Notes: generated from the letters alone by a model not told the origin. DNA of 5,156 nt from Candidatus Omnitrophota bacterium (GCA_030622705.1 JAUXFU010000075.1:1-5156); one strand, 5' to 3'; positions 1 through 4,748 are shown, counted from the stretch's first letter. A program made the numbers and translations.

Positions 1-605
1 AAGCTATCCTTAAGCATGCTTTGATACAGCGAACCAGAAAATCTACCCCTACGCTGTCTTGCCCACTTTTGATATAAAGCTAAACAGATAGATCTATCCT
101 GTTTAAAATAAGGCCTAAATTCAAAATCGTAGTGTTTGACAAAATAATTATAACAGGCGCGTTTGGATTTAAATCTGTTACCCTTTAAGGAAACAATGTC
201 CTTTCTTTCACAAAGATAATCCCCCGACTTAGCAGAATACGCATATCCGAACTTCTGATAAAAAGGCAGATCTTTTTCTTCCACGTTTTCAATACGGGAA
301 ATATTCTTATTGAGATTAAACCTATCCATAATCGTAAAACAGGTATTTATCACTGCTTTGCCTGTTTCCTCTGCAATAACGGATTTACTCATCCTACGGG
401 GCAAAGGAGGAAGATACATAAAACAACTCTGTTTGTCTTTTAGAAAAAGACATAGATTCCCGTCTAAAATAATATAAAAAATCCTAAACTGTCCCCTCCA
501 GATAAATATATTAGTAAAATGATAGGCGGCTAACCGGCATTCATCAAAACCTAAAAATTGTTCAAATATCTTCCGATCGGAAAGCTGAAGCTCTCTAAAT
601 TCCAT
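1..605 (-). CDS. DUF2156 / LPG-synthetase C-terminal-like protein, N-terminal 201 residues (runs off left edge)
   Basis: Translating down from the ATG at 605-603 gives an open frame with no stop to position 1, so the C-terminus lies outside the window. The 201 visible residues fit the DUF2156 family, a double-GNAT-like fold related to the C-terminal aminoacyl-transfer domain of lysylphosphatidylglycerol synthetases. Seen motifs are FTNIFIWR (about 30-37), YLPPLP (64-69), GDYL (128-131), LKGNRFKSKR (140-149) and YFVKHY (154-159). The D-Y-L then L-x-G-x-x-x-x-x-K-R block is the most typical part of the family. Members are usually near 290-300 residues, so roughly two thirds is present. The substrate is unknown; aminoacyl or acyl transfer is only inferred from the fold. 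The ATG lies three bases after the stop of the YkgJ-like gene and has no Shine-Dalgarno site, which suggests translational coupling. The family call is fairly safe; the function is not. Confidence 0.82.
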   Translation of the reverse strand, partial: MEFRELQLSDRKIFEQFLGFDECRLAAYHFTNIFIWRGQFRIFYIILDGNLCLFLKDKQSCFMYLPPLPRRMSKSVIAEETGKAVINTCFTIMDRFNLNKNISRIENVEEKDLPFYQKFGYAYSAKSGDYLCERKDIVSLKGNRFKSKRACYNYFVKHYDFEFRPYFKQDRSICLALYQKWARQRRGRFSGSLYQSMLKDS

Positions 606-608
606 GAA

Positions 609-1118
609 TTAAATTCTTAATTCAGCCAAATTCAAAATCGCTGCCCCGGGATATGAGGAAAAGATCTGGCGGTTTCTGCTTAAAGTACGTAAAACTGCCG
701 GCTTGCGGAGATATCGAAGCAGATAATCCCGGTATATCTTAAACTCTTTTTTATCAAGTTTATCCTTAATAAACAAACAGTTCAAATCGATACTAAGACA
801 AAATTGCCTTTGGCAGCGGACAAGCAGAAATGGATAGAGGCGGCACTCTAACGGCCGCCGGGCATACACCTGACAAAGATTGCTTTGCGGATCCAGAAAA
901 CAACAAATATAAGGCTGACTACAAGAGAATTCACCTTCGGCAGATGGACTCGTTATTAGCTCTATTTTTTTTATACCCAGCGTCCGCTGTTCTTCCTCCA
1001 GAAGATTCGGCGCCCAGATACTTGGAGTACAATTATACCGGCAGCAACCCAGACAACTTAAACAGAAATCCCGGGAAACAAATTGTCTTATTTTAAACAA
1101 ATTCAATGAGCGCATCAC
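609..1118 (-). CDS. YkgJ-family cysteine-cluster protein (putative zinc/iron-chelating domain)
   Basis: This 169-residue protein carries the YkgJ-type cysteine cluster (CxxCxxCC family, annotated as a putative Zn- or Fe-chelating domain). Cysteines at 19, 22, 25, 26 and 30 form the first group. C66, C72, C73 and C82 follow, then the typical stretch CQVYARRPLECRLYPF (82-97). More cysteines sit at 102, 107 and 114, giving 13 in all. The C-terminal 50 residues are basic and helical-looking without a clear motif. A metal or Fe-S site is inferred from the family; no enzymatic role is established. The frame opens with GTG (1118-1116) followed directly by ATG (1115-1113); either could be the start, and neither has a good Shine-Dalgarno site. 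Both lie inside a strong inverted repeat. The DUF2156 gene begins three bases after the stop, so the two are probably co-translated and may act together. Confidence 0.85.
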   Translation of the reverse strand: MMRSLNLFKIRQFVSRDFCLSCLGCCRYNCTPSIWAPNLLEEEQRTLGIKKIELITSPSAEGEFSCSQPYICCFLDPQSNLCQVYARRPLECRLYPFLLVRCQRQFCLSIDLNCLFIKDKLDKKEFKIYRDYLLRYLRKPAVLRTLSRNRQIFSSYPGAAILNLAELRI

Positions 1119-1163
1119 TTATGAAAGTCCAAAGGACGACATAAGTGATAAGTGCGAATTGAA
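1102..1163 (-). promoter_or_regulatory. Inverted repeat enclosing the start of the YkgJ-like gene
   Basis: A perfect 10-base inverted repeat pairs ATCACTTATG (1114-1123) with CATAAGTGAT (1140-1149). Inside it, GTCC (1127-1130) pairs with GGAC (1134-1137) around an AAA loop. The stem continues outward: CGCA (1111-1114) can pair with TGCG (1153-1156) across a four-base bulge, and TTCAAT (1102-1107) with ATTGAA (1158-1163). In the minus-strand transcript, both the GTG/ATG start codons and the only weak Shine-Dalgarno-like GGA lie in this stem. It could control translation or be a dispersed palindromic repeat. The structure is seen in the sequence; the role is inferred. Confidence 0.5.
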
Positions 1164-1199
1164 CCCTTGACATCTGAGATGTCAAGGGCAGATTCAATT
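1157..1199 (-). terminator. Long hairpin after acyP: candidate terminator or operator
   Basis: An 11-base perfect stem, CCCTTGACATC (1164-1174) with GATGTCAAGGG (1178-1188), closes on a three-base loop. It is extended by AATTGAA (1157-1163) pairing with TTCAATT (1193-1199) across an unpaired CAGA. It begins 25 bases beyond the acylphosphatase stop codon. On the minus strand the stem is followed by TTCAATTCGC, a poor T-tract, so intrinsic termination is possible but not typical. The 25-base palindrome also contains TTGACA on both strands and could be a protein-binding operator. The structure is certain; which reading is right is not. Confidence 0.4.
1158..1185 (-). promoter_or_regulatory. Weak candidate promoter for the YkgJ-like/DUF2156 pair
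   Basis: On the minus strand a perfect TTGACA (complement of 1180-1185) is followed, after 16 bases, by TTCAAT (complement of 1158-1163), which matches four of six positions of the -10 consensus. Transcription would begin near 1150, giving a leader of about 30 bases that is mostly the start-codon hairpin. The TTGACA falls in the 25-base palindrome, so the match may only be a by-product of that repeat. Confidence 0.2.
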
Positions 1200-1224
1200 T
1201 GAAACCCCATAAGTTGCGTAGTCA

Positions 1225-1497
1225 TTAAAATCGCATCCCAAAATCTCTGAATTCTCCCTGGGGCTCTTCCCAGGAAATATCCGTATCCTGAATATACCTC
1301 CGGCAATATTGCTCAATACGGGATAAAAAATCCTTCAGTGTCTGCTCCCCGGCCTGCGCAACTAACTCTACCCGGCCATCGCGCAAATTTCTTACCCAGC
1401 CGGTAATTCCCATATTACGGGCCAACTGGCGGGTAGTAAAGCGAAACCCTCCCCCCTGAACCTGTCCTGAATAAAATACGTGAATACGCCTCTTCAT
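1225..1497 (-). CDS. acyP: Acylphosphatase
   Basis: This 90-residue protein has the normal acylphosphatase length and fold signature. The enzyme hydrolyses the carboxyl-phosphate bond of acyl phosphates such as acetyl phosphate or 1,3-bisphosphoglycerate in the cytoplasm. The phosphate-binding loop reads GQVQGGGFR (11-19) with catalytic Arg19. The second signature reads [12 protein letters not shown] (33-44) with catalytic Asn37. In most members the loop is GxVQGVGFR; here the second Val of that signature is Gly16, encoded in a G-rich run, which is unusual. Both catalytic residues are kept, so activity is likely. The ATG (1497-1495) lies only seven bases beyond the 3' end of tRNA-Leu and has no Shine-Dalgarno site, so the mRNA is probably freed by tRNA processing or read from a very short leader. 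The large hairpin at 1157-1199 follows its stop. Confidence 0.92.
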   Translation of the reverse strand: MKRRIHVFYSGQVQGGGFRFTTRQLARNMGITGWVRNLRDGRVELVAQAGEQTLKDFLSRIEQYCRRYIQDTDISWEEPQGEFRDFGMRF

Positions 1498-1504
1498 TAA
1501 ATAG

Positions 1505-1588
1505 TGCGAGGAGAGGGACTTGAACCCTCATGGGCTCATCGCCCAACAGCCCCTCAAACTGTCGTGTCTGCCATTCCACCACCCTCGC
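1505..1588 (-). tRNA. tRNA-Leu (anticodon GAG)
   Basis: The minus strand folds into a complete class II tRNA of 84 nucleotides. The acceptor GCGAGGG pairs with TCCTCGC, with one G-T at the inner end, and the discriminator is A (complement of 1505). The anticodon stem ACAGT/GCTGT holds the loop TTGAGGG, giving anticodon GAG (complement of 1553-1555), which reads CUC and CUU. The long variable arm TGGGC-GATGA-GCCCA is the class II mark expected for leucine. The T arm is GAGGG-TTCAAGT-CCCTC. CCA is not encoded; CTA follows the discriminator. It starts 17 bases after the DUF5684 stop and ends seven bases before the acyP start, so it is probably cut out of a longer transcript. Confidence 0.96.
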
Positions 1589-1605
1589 AATATAATACTT
1601 ATTAG

Positions 1606-1935
1606 CTATCCGGTAAATTGCGCATCGCTAAATCCTAATATTGGGAAGAAAATAAATGCTAAAAAGAATAAACCAACCCCAAACCCTACGCCCTTCCCGA
1701 AATTCTTAGCTACATCTATACTAATGATAAGACTTATTACAATGTTAACAAGGGGAATGAAACACAATAGCACCCACCAACCCGGCCTTTTGGCAATCTT
1801 AATTAGCACATATAGATTATAGATAGGGATAATGCATGCCCACCCGGGTTGACCTGCCTTACTGAAAGTTTTCCACAAACCAGCAATTACCAAAATAAAA
1901 AGAGCCAGTTGAAGCAAAATAATAACTCCTTCCAT
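1606..1935 (-). CDS. DUF5684 family small membrane protein
   Basis: This 109-residue hydrophobic protein fits the DUF5684 family, which has no established function. It shows KAGQPGW (26-32), then PIYNLYVLIKIAKRPGWW (37-54), and a C-terminal GFGVGLFFLAFIFFPILGF (84-102). Likely membrane segments are about residues 3-21, 53-73 and 84-102, with a possible short hydrophobic turn near 32-46. It should sit in the cytoplasmic membrane. The ATG at 1935-1933 is fixed by the very good Shine-Dalgarno site just upstream. It appears to open the block DUF5684, tRNA-Leu, acyP, with a 146-base gap before it that could hold the promoter. No partner or substrate can be named from the sequence. Confidence 0.85.
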   Translation of the reverse strand: MEGVIILLQLALFILVIAGLWKTFSKAGQPGWACIIPIYNLYVLIKIAKRPGWWVLLCFIPLVNIVISLIISIDVAKNFGKGVGFGVGLFFLAFIFFPILGFSDAQFTG

Positions 1936-1939
1936 TTCC

Positions 1940-1946
1940 CCTCCTT
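1940..1946 (-). promoter_or_regulatory. Strong Shine-Dalgarno site of the DUF5684 gene
   Basis: The minus strand reads AAGGAGG, continuing GGAA, directly before the ATG at 1935. This is the strongest ribosome binding site in the window and fixes the start. It contrasts with korC, acyP, the YkgJ-like gene and the DUF2156 gene, none of which has a comparable site. Confidence 0.85.
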
Positions 1947-2009
1947 TCGCTCATTCCCCGTATAGACTTATCCGGAGAAAAAGAACATTTCCCTATATTA
2001 ACGAAACTC

Positions 2010-2015
2010 ATTATA
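2010..2015 (-). promoter_or_regulatory. Candidate -10 box in the 1936-2081 gap
   Basis: A perfect TATAAT occurs on the minus strand about 75 bases before the DUF5684 start. No convincing TTGACA-like hexamer lies 16-18 bases further upstream, so the assignment rests on the -10 match and on the fact that this gap is the longest without a gene in this part of the window. It would drive DUF5684, tRNA-Leu and acyP. Confidence 0.3.
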
Positions 2016-2048
2016 CTTGAAAAGATTGCCAAAATCTACCTGCTCAAG

Positions 2049-2072
2049 CTTCGCCTGAACGTAGTCGAAGGG
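2049..2072. repeat. Short palindromic repeat next to the GIY-YIG gene stop
   Basis: The core CCTGAACGTAGTCGAAGG (2054-2071) is one base away from CCTGAGCGTAGTCGAAGG, a dispersed intergenic repeat type I recall from many environmental bacterial genomes. CTTCG (2049-2053) pairs with CGAAG (2066-2070). It ends nine bases beyond the GIY-YIG stop codon and is oriented opposite to the related repeat upstream of that gene. It could also act as a weak terminator for the nuclease gene. Confidence 0.6.
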
Positions 2073-2081
2073 TCAAGTTGG

Positions 2082-2360
2082 CTAATCGCGAGACTTACTC
2101 AAGTTTATTAATTTACTCTTATCGCCCCCGATTAAAGCCAACTTCTTTGCCTTGCTCCAACGCTTAATCTGTTGTTCGCGTTGTTCAGCGTCTAATTTAT
2201 CTTTAAAAGGTTCTTTATACAAAACTTCTTTTAGCCTGTTGTAATTCGTATAGTGACCGCCTTTACCCTGAGCGTGTTCTTTAAAGCGTCGTTTTAAATT
2301 GTCGGTTATACCTGTATAAAATTTTCCTGACTGCATTTCTAAAATATACACATACCACAT
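2082..2360 (-). CDS. Small GIY-YIG domain nuclease-like protein
   Basis: This 92-residue protein is a stand-alone GIY-YIG domain of the short UPF0213/YhbQ-like type. The N-terminus reads MWYVYIL, with YVY at residues 3-5 in the GIY position and YTG at 15-17 in the YIG position. LKRRFKEH (22-29) supplies the conserved Arg and His, and Tyr37 and Asn39 follow. REQQIKRWSKAKKLALI (61-77) carries Glu62, the likely metal-binding glutamate. All expected catalytic-type residues are present, so it is probably an active DNA nuclease, though the natural substrate of this subfamily is not settled. The ATG at 2360-2358 is preceded by AAGGA about 12 bases upstream, within a palindromic repeat. The gene is flanked on both sides by related repeats and separates two housekeeping blocks, which suggests insertion as a unit. 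Confidence 0.9.
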   Translation of the reverse strand: MWYVYILEMQSGKFYTGITDNLKRRFKEHAQGKGGHYTNYNRLKEVLYKEPFKDKLDAEQREQQIKRWSKAKKLALIGGDKSKLINLSKSRD

Positions 2361-2414
2361 AGCCTGAGTGTCCTTCGACGCGCTCCTCGTTTCACTCGTC
2401 GCGTTTGCTCAGGA
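2361..2414. repeat. Interrupted palindromic repeat upstream of the GIY-YIG gene
   Basis: CCTGAG (2363-2368) pairs with CTCAGG (2408-2413), and ACGCG (2378-2382) pairs with CGCGT (2400-2404), giving a 51-base interrupted palindrome. It contains CCTTCGAC (2372-2379) and GCTCAGG (2407-2413), the two halves of the same dispersed repeat type seen at 2049-2072, but reversed. On the minus strand it provides AAGGA upstream of the GIY-YIG start codon. It begins directly at that gene's 5' end. Confidence 0.65.
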
Positions 2415-2478
2415 TGGTTCTCCGCGGCAAATGGTGAGCAAGGCAGATGGCTATTAAGCCATCTGCCGCGTCGAACCA
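2415..2478. repeat. Large hairpin abutting the 3' end of tRNA-Gln
   Basis: A perfect 10-base stem, GGCAGATGGC (2442-2451) with GCCATCTGCC (2458-2467), closes on TATTAA. It is enclosed by CGC (2423-2425) with GCG (2468-2470) and by TGGTTC (2415-2420) with GAACCA (2473-2478). The left arm has a 16-base unpaired insert. The outer arm ends at the base next to the tRNA-Gln discriminator, so the structure fills the space between tRNA and the next repeat. It may terminate the gltX/tRNA-Gln transcript, though no good T-tract follows. It is more likely part of a composite dispersed repeat with 2361-2414. Confidence 0.6.
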
Positions 2479-2550
2479 CTGCCCCGCCTGGACTCGAACC
2501 AGGACAACGAGATCCAGAATCTCGGGTCCTACCGATTAGACGACAGGGCA
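2479..2550 (-). tRNA. tRNA-Gln (anticodon CUG)
   Basis: The minus strand folds into a 72-nucleotide tRNA. The acceptor TGCCCTG pairs with CGGGGCA, including one T-G pair, and the discriminator is G, as is common for glutamine tRNAs. The first pair is T-A, a weak pair that is an identity feature of bacterial tRNA-Gln. The D arm is GTCT-AATCGGTA-GGAC. The anticodon stem CGAGA/TCTCG holds TTCTGGA, giving CUG (complement of 2515-2517), which reads CAG. The T arm is CCTGG-TTCGAGT-CCAGG. CCA is not encoded. Only four bases separate it from the lipoprotein stop codon, so it must be released from the upstream mRNA by RNase P unless a promoter lies inside that gene. Confidence 0.96.
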
Positions 2551-2554
2551 AATC

Positions 2555-2722
2555 TTACCAGAGATTTTCGCGTATCTGCTTATCTGCATCCTTAGCGCTT
2601 TGCCAATCTTCAGAGAAGCCCTTTGCTGCTCCCTCTGCTGCTTGCTTAACTGTCTGACACCCACTAAGAGCTGCCAATAAAAGGCATAATCCGCAGATTG
2701 CTAAAACCGGCCGAAAACTCAT
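2555..2722 (-). CDS. Small lipoprotein, entericidin-like
   Basis: Starting at the ATG at 2722-2720, this encodes 55 residues. Residues 1-21 form a lipoprotein signal peptide with Arg4, a hydrophobic core and the lipobox LSGC, placing the lipidated Cys at 22. The mature part is 33 residues, rich in Lys, Ala, Glu and Asp, with VKQAAEGAAKGF followed by a helical tail ending in IRENLW. It resembles entericidin-type small lipoproteins in size and design, but the resemblance is general and the role is unknown. An upstream in-frame GTG at 2749 would add nine residues, but the good Shine-Dalgarno site lies between that GTG and the ATG and supports the shorter form. It lies 30 bases after gltX and four bases before tRNA-Gln, probably in one transcript. 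Confidence 0.78.
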   Translation of the reverse strand: MSFRPVLAICGLCLLLAALSGCQTVKQAAEGAAKGFSEDWQSAKDADKQIRENLW

Positions 2723-2727
2723 CCTAT

Positions 2728-2734
2728 CCCCCTT
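2728..2734 (-). promoter_or_regulatory. Shine-Dalgarno site deciding the lipoprotein start
   Basis: The minus strand reads AAGGGGG, five bases before the ATG at 2722. Its position downstream of the GTG at 2749 argues that translation begins at the ATG, which also gives a signal peptide of normal length. Confidence 0.7.
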
Positions 2735-2752
2735 AAGAATACGTGGCACTGC

Positions 2753-4105
2753 TTACTGGCAGTTGATAATCCATTTTTTTAATCTTGAGCCCGTTCTTTC
2801 CTTACCCAAATAAAATATCACGTCAAATAAACCCGGGCCGACAGTCTTACCGGTTAAAGCCACTCTTACTGGATGAATCAGCTGGCGCGTGGTTATATTC
2901 AGCTCCTTAACTAAATTCCTGAATGCCTCTTCGATACCGGTAACCGTAAATAACTCTAACTTCTCCAGCCTATCTATAAACAGGCTGAATTCTCTGGATA
3001 AATCCTGACTTAAGAACTTATCCTTTAAACCCTGCTCAACCGTAATCTCATTCAAAAAGAAAAAATCCGCCCAATCCAAAAAATCCTCTAATGTATTGAT
3101 CCGGCCCTGATACAATTTTATCAAATCTTTCAGCCACTGTCTATCTAAACAAACCCGCGGCGCCTGAGGAAATCTTCTCTCAATCATAGGAATAAGCAAA
3201 TCGCTAAGTTTCTCAACCGGGGCATTCTTAATGTATTGATTATTAACCCAGTTAAGTTTATCCGTATCAAAAACTGCCGCGGTTTTATTCGCATTCATAA
3301 TATCAAAGATTTTGACAACCTCCTGAATATCGATAATTTCGCGATTCTCGCCCGGCGACCAGCCAAGAAGCATAAGATAATTTACTAAGGCTTCAGGCAA
3401 AAACCCAAACTGACGAAATTCGCTGATCGCGGTTGCCCCAGTTCTCTTGGAAAGCCTTCCTCCACCCTTAGCTAAAATCAAAGGCAGATGAGCGAATACC
3501 GGCATATCAAACCCTAAGGCTTGATATAAAAGTACCTGTTTGGGAGTATTAGAAATATGATCGTCTCCCCTTATTATATGAGTAATTTTCATCACAGCAT
3601 CATCCACCACGCAGGCAAAATTATAGGTTGGGGTACCATCGGATTTAATCAGAACCTGGTCTTTAATCACGCTTGCGTCAAACACAATCCTGCCGTGGAT
3701 TAAATCATCTATCTTGATCTCCTGAGGCTGAACCCTATAAATTATTGCCTTCTGAATACGGCCTTCTGTTTTTGCCTTCAAATTTCCCGTCTCCTGCATC
3801 TGCACTTCTTCGCCGGAGGCATAATAGGCTTTATTCTCTTTTAATAATCTTTGCGCATATTCCTGATAGATACCCGGACGCTGACTCTGAAAATGTATCT
3901 CATCCCAGTTAAGCCCCAGCCAAGCAAGACTTTCTAGAATCTCATCCCGGAACTCCTTCTTGGAGCGCTGTTGGTCAGTATCCTCAATCCTTAAGACAAA
4001 CTGGCCATGCTTTGCCCTTGCATAAAGCCAGTTAAATAACGCAGTTCTTGCCTCACCGATATGCAGATTTCCGGTAGGAGAAGGAGCAAATCTAACCCGT
4101 ATCAT
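2753..4105 (-). CDS. gltX: Glutamyl-tRNA synthetase
   Basis: The 450-residue product is a class I aminoacyl-tRNA synthetase that attaches glutamate to tRNA-Glu and, in species lacking GlnRS, also to tRNA-Gln. The N-terminus shows RFAPSPTGNLHIGEA with the HIGH-type motif HIGE at 15-18, then RIEDTD (39-44). SDGTPTYNFACVVDD (155-169), HIIRGDDH (176-183) and the KMSKS-type LSKR (218-221) follow. The C-terminal part holds the anticodon-binding helical domains and ends with GPGLFDVIFYLGKERTGSRL. It is shorter than the usual 465-490 residues. The shortening falls mainly around 94-122, where the YDGxCR-type segment and zinc-binding cysteines seen in many bacterial GluRS are missing. Its ATG overlaps the korC stop (ATGA). 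A lipoprotein and tRNA-Gln follow in the same direction. Whether it discriminates between tRNA-Glu and tRNA-Gln cannot be read from the sequence. Confidence 0.97.
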   Translation of the reverse strand: MIRVRFAPSPTGNLHIGEARTALFNWLYARAKHGQFVLRIEDTDQQRSKKEFRDEILESLAWLGLNWDEIHFQSQRPGIYQEYAQRLLKENKAYYASGEEVQMQETGNLKAKTEGRIQKAIIYRVQPQEIKIDDLIHGRIVFDASVIKDQVLIKSDGTPTYNFACVVDDAVMKITHIIRGDDHISNTPKQVLLYQALGFDMPVFAHLPLILAKGGGRLSKRTGATAISEFRQFGFLPEALVNYLMLLGWSPGENREIIDIQEVVKIFDIMNANKTAAVFDTDKLNWVNNQYIKNAPVEKLSDLLIPMIERRFPQAPRVCLDRQWLKDLIKLYQGRINTLEDFLDWADFFFLNEITVEQGLKDKFLSQDLSREFSLFIDRLEKLELFTVTGIEEAFRNLVKELNITTRQLIHPVRVALTGKTVGPGLFDVIFYLGKERTGSRLKKWIINCQ

Positions 4106-4683
4106 TCCACCAACCCCATTCCTTTCTCTATTGCCTGTCTATTAATTTCAAGTAAACCTTTCTTTTCTCGAGGAGCAAACTCTTCCATTGCGCTAAAAAT
4201 AACCTGTTTGGCAACAATGCCTTTTTGGGTGATATAGGCACCTAAAGCAACCATATTCGCTACCTTTATATTACCCAAGGCTATAGCCGTCTCGGTAAAA
4301 GGCAAAGCACGAATACGCGCGCATTTACCGACTATATCGGCAGGTATCTGCATTTGACCCGCGGAAATCTGCGATAATGTATTATTATTAATTAAAGAGC
4401 TATTTATCAATAATAAACCTTTATTCTTTACCCTTTGTTTAAACTTCAAAAGGGACAAAACATTCATAATGATTAAAGAATCTGCTTTATTAATATAAGG
4501 AAAGGGAATATCCTCAGAAGAGATATTTACCATACAACAAGCAGCTCCCCCCCGCACCTCGGCTCCGTAAGTAGGCAACAAACTAACCCTATACCCGTTT
4601 TCTAAGCCTGCGGCGGTAAGCACCTTACCCATAAGCATTATCCCCTGACCGCCGGCACCGGCAATTATAATTCTTTCGATCAT
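4102..4683 (-). CDS. korC: 2-oxoglutarate:ferredoxin oxidoreductase, gamma subunit
   Basis: This 193-residue protein is a gamma subunit of the 2-oxoacid:acceptor oxidoreductase family. The complex decarboxylates a 2-oxoacid, most likely 2-oxoglutarate, to its CoA thioester while reducing ferredoxin. Seen motifs are the N-terminal GAGGQG (9-14), PTYGAEVRGG (37-46) followed by AACCMVNIS, and a typical FTETAIALGNIKVANMVALGAY stretch near 130-150 that contains A-x-x-x-G-x-x-x-x-x-N-M-V. Length is normal. The upstream neighbour is the matching beta subunit, as in kor operons. Substrate choice rests on that beta subunit's sequence and on similarity; another 2-oxoacid is possible. The ATG at 4683-4681 has no clear Shine-Dalgarno site, being preceded by AACAACAAA, and follows an unusual 100-base gap. 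Its stop overlaps the gltX start by four bases. Confidence 0.92.
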   Translation of the reverse strand: MIERIIIAGAGGQGIMLMGKVLTAAGLENGYRVSLLPTYGAEVRGGAACCMVNISSEDIPFPYINKADSLIIMNVLSLLKFKQRVKNKGLLLINSSLINNNTLSQISAGQMQIPADIVGKCARIRALPFTETAIALGNIKVANMVALGAYITQKGIVAKQVIFSAMEEFAPREKKGLLEINRQAIEKGMGLVE

Positions 4684-4694
4684 TTTGTTGTTAA

Positions 4695-4731
4695 AGAGAT
4701 TGCTGAAAAATCTAAAAAACAGATAATCTCT
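4695..4731. repeat. Weak inverted repeat upstream of korC
   Basis: AGAGATT (4695-4701) pairs with AATCTCT (4725-4731) around a 23-base loop rich in A. In the transcript it would sit 11 bases before the korC start codon. The loop is long and the stem short, so stability is doubtful. It may be chance in AT-rich sequence. Confidence 0.25.
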
Positions 4732-4748
4732 GATTTAACTGCTTTTGA

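Noticed and set aside
830..1096. Plus-strand open frame of 88 codons
   Set aside because: It lies wholly antisense to the YkgJ-like gene, whose cysteine motifs are clear, and its own translation shows no domain.
1115..1306. Minus-strand open frame of 63 codons
   Set aside because: It overlaps the end of acyP in another frame and then reads through the large hairpins; no motif or ribosome site supports it.
1520..1822. Plus-strand open frame of 100 codons
   Set aside because: It runs antisense through tRNA-Leu and the DUF5684 gene; both are well supported on the minus strand.
2049..2478. CRISPR array or classical insertion sequence
   Set aside because: There are no regularly spaced direct repeats with unique spacers, no transposase, and no target-site duplication that I could identify.
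2339..2551. Minus-strand open frame of 70 codons
   Set aside because: It is a translation of tRNA-Gln and the palindromic repeats, a common false gene call at such sites.
2723..2749. GTG at 2749 as the lipoprotein start
   Set aside because: The Shine-Dalgarno site lies downstream of it and the longer N-terminus would weaken the signal peptide.
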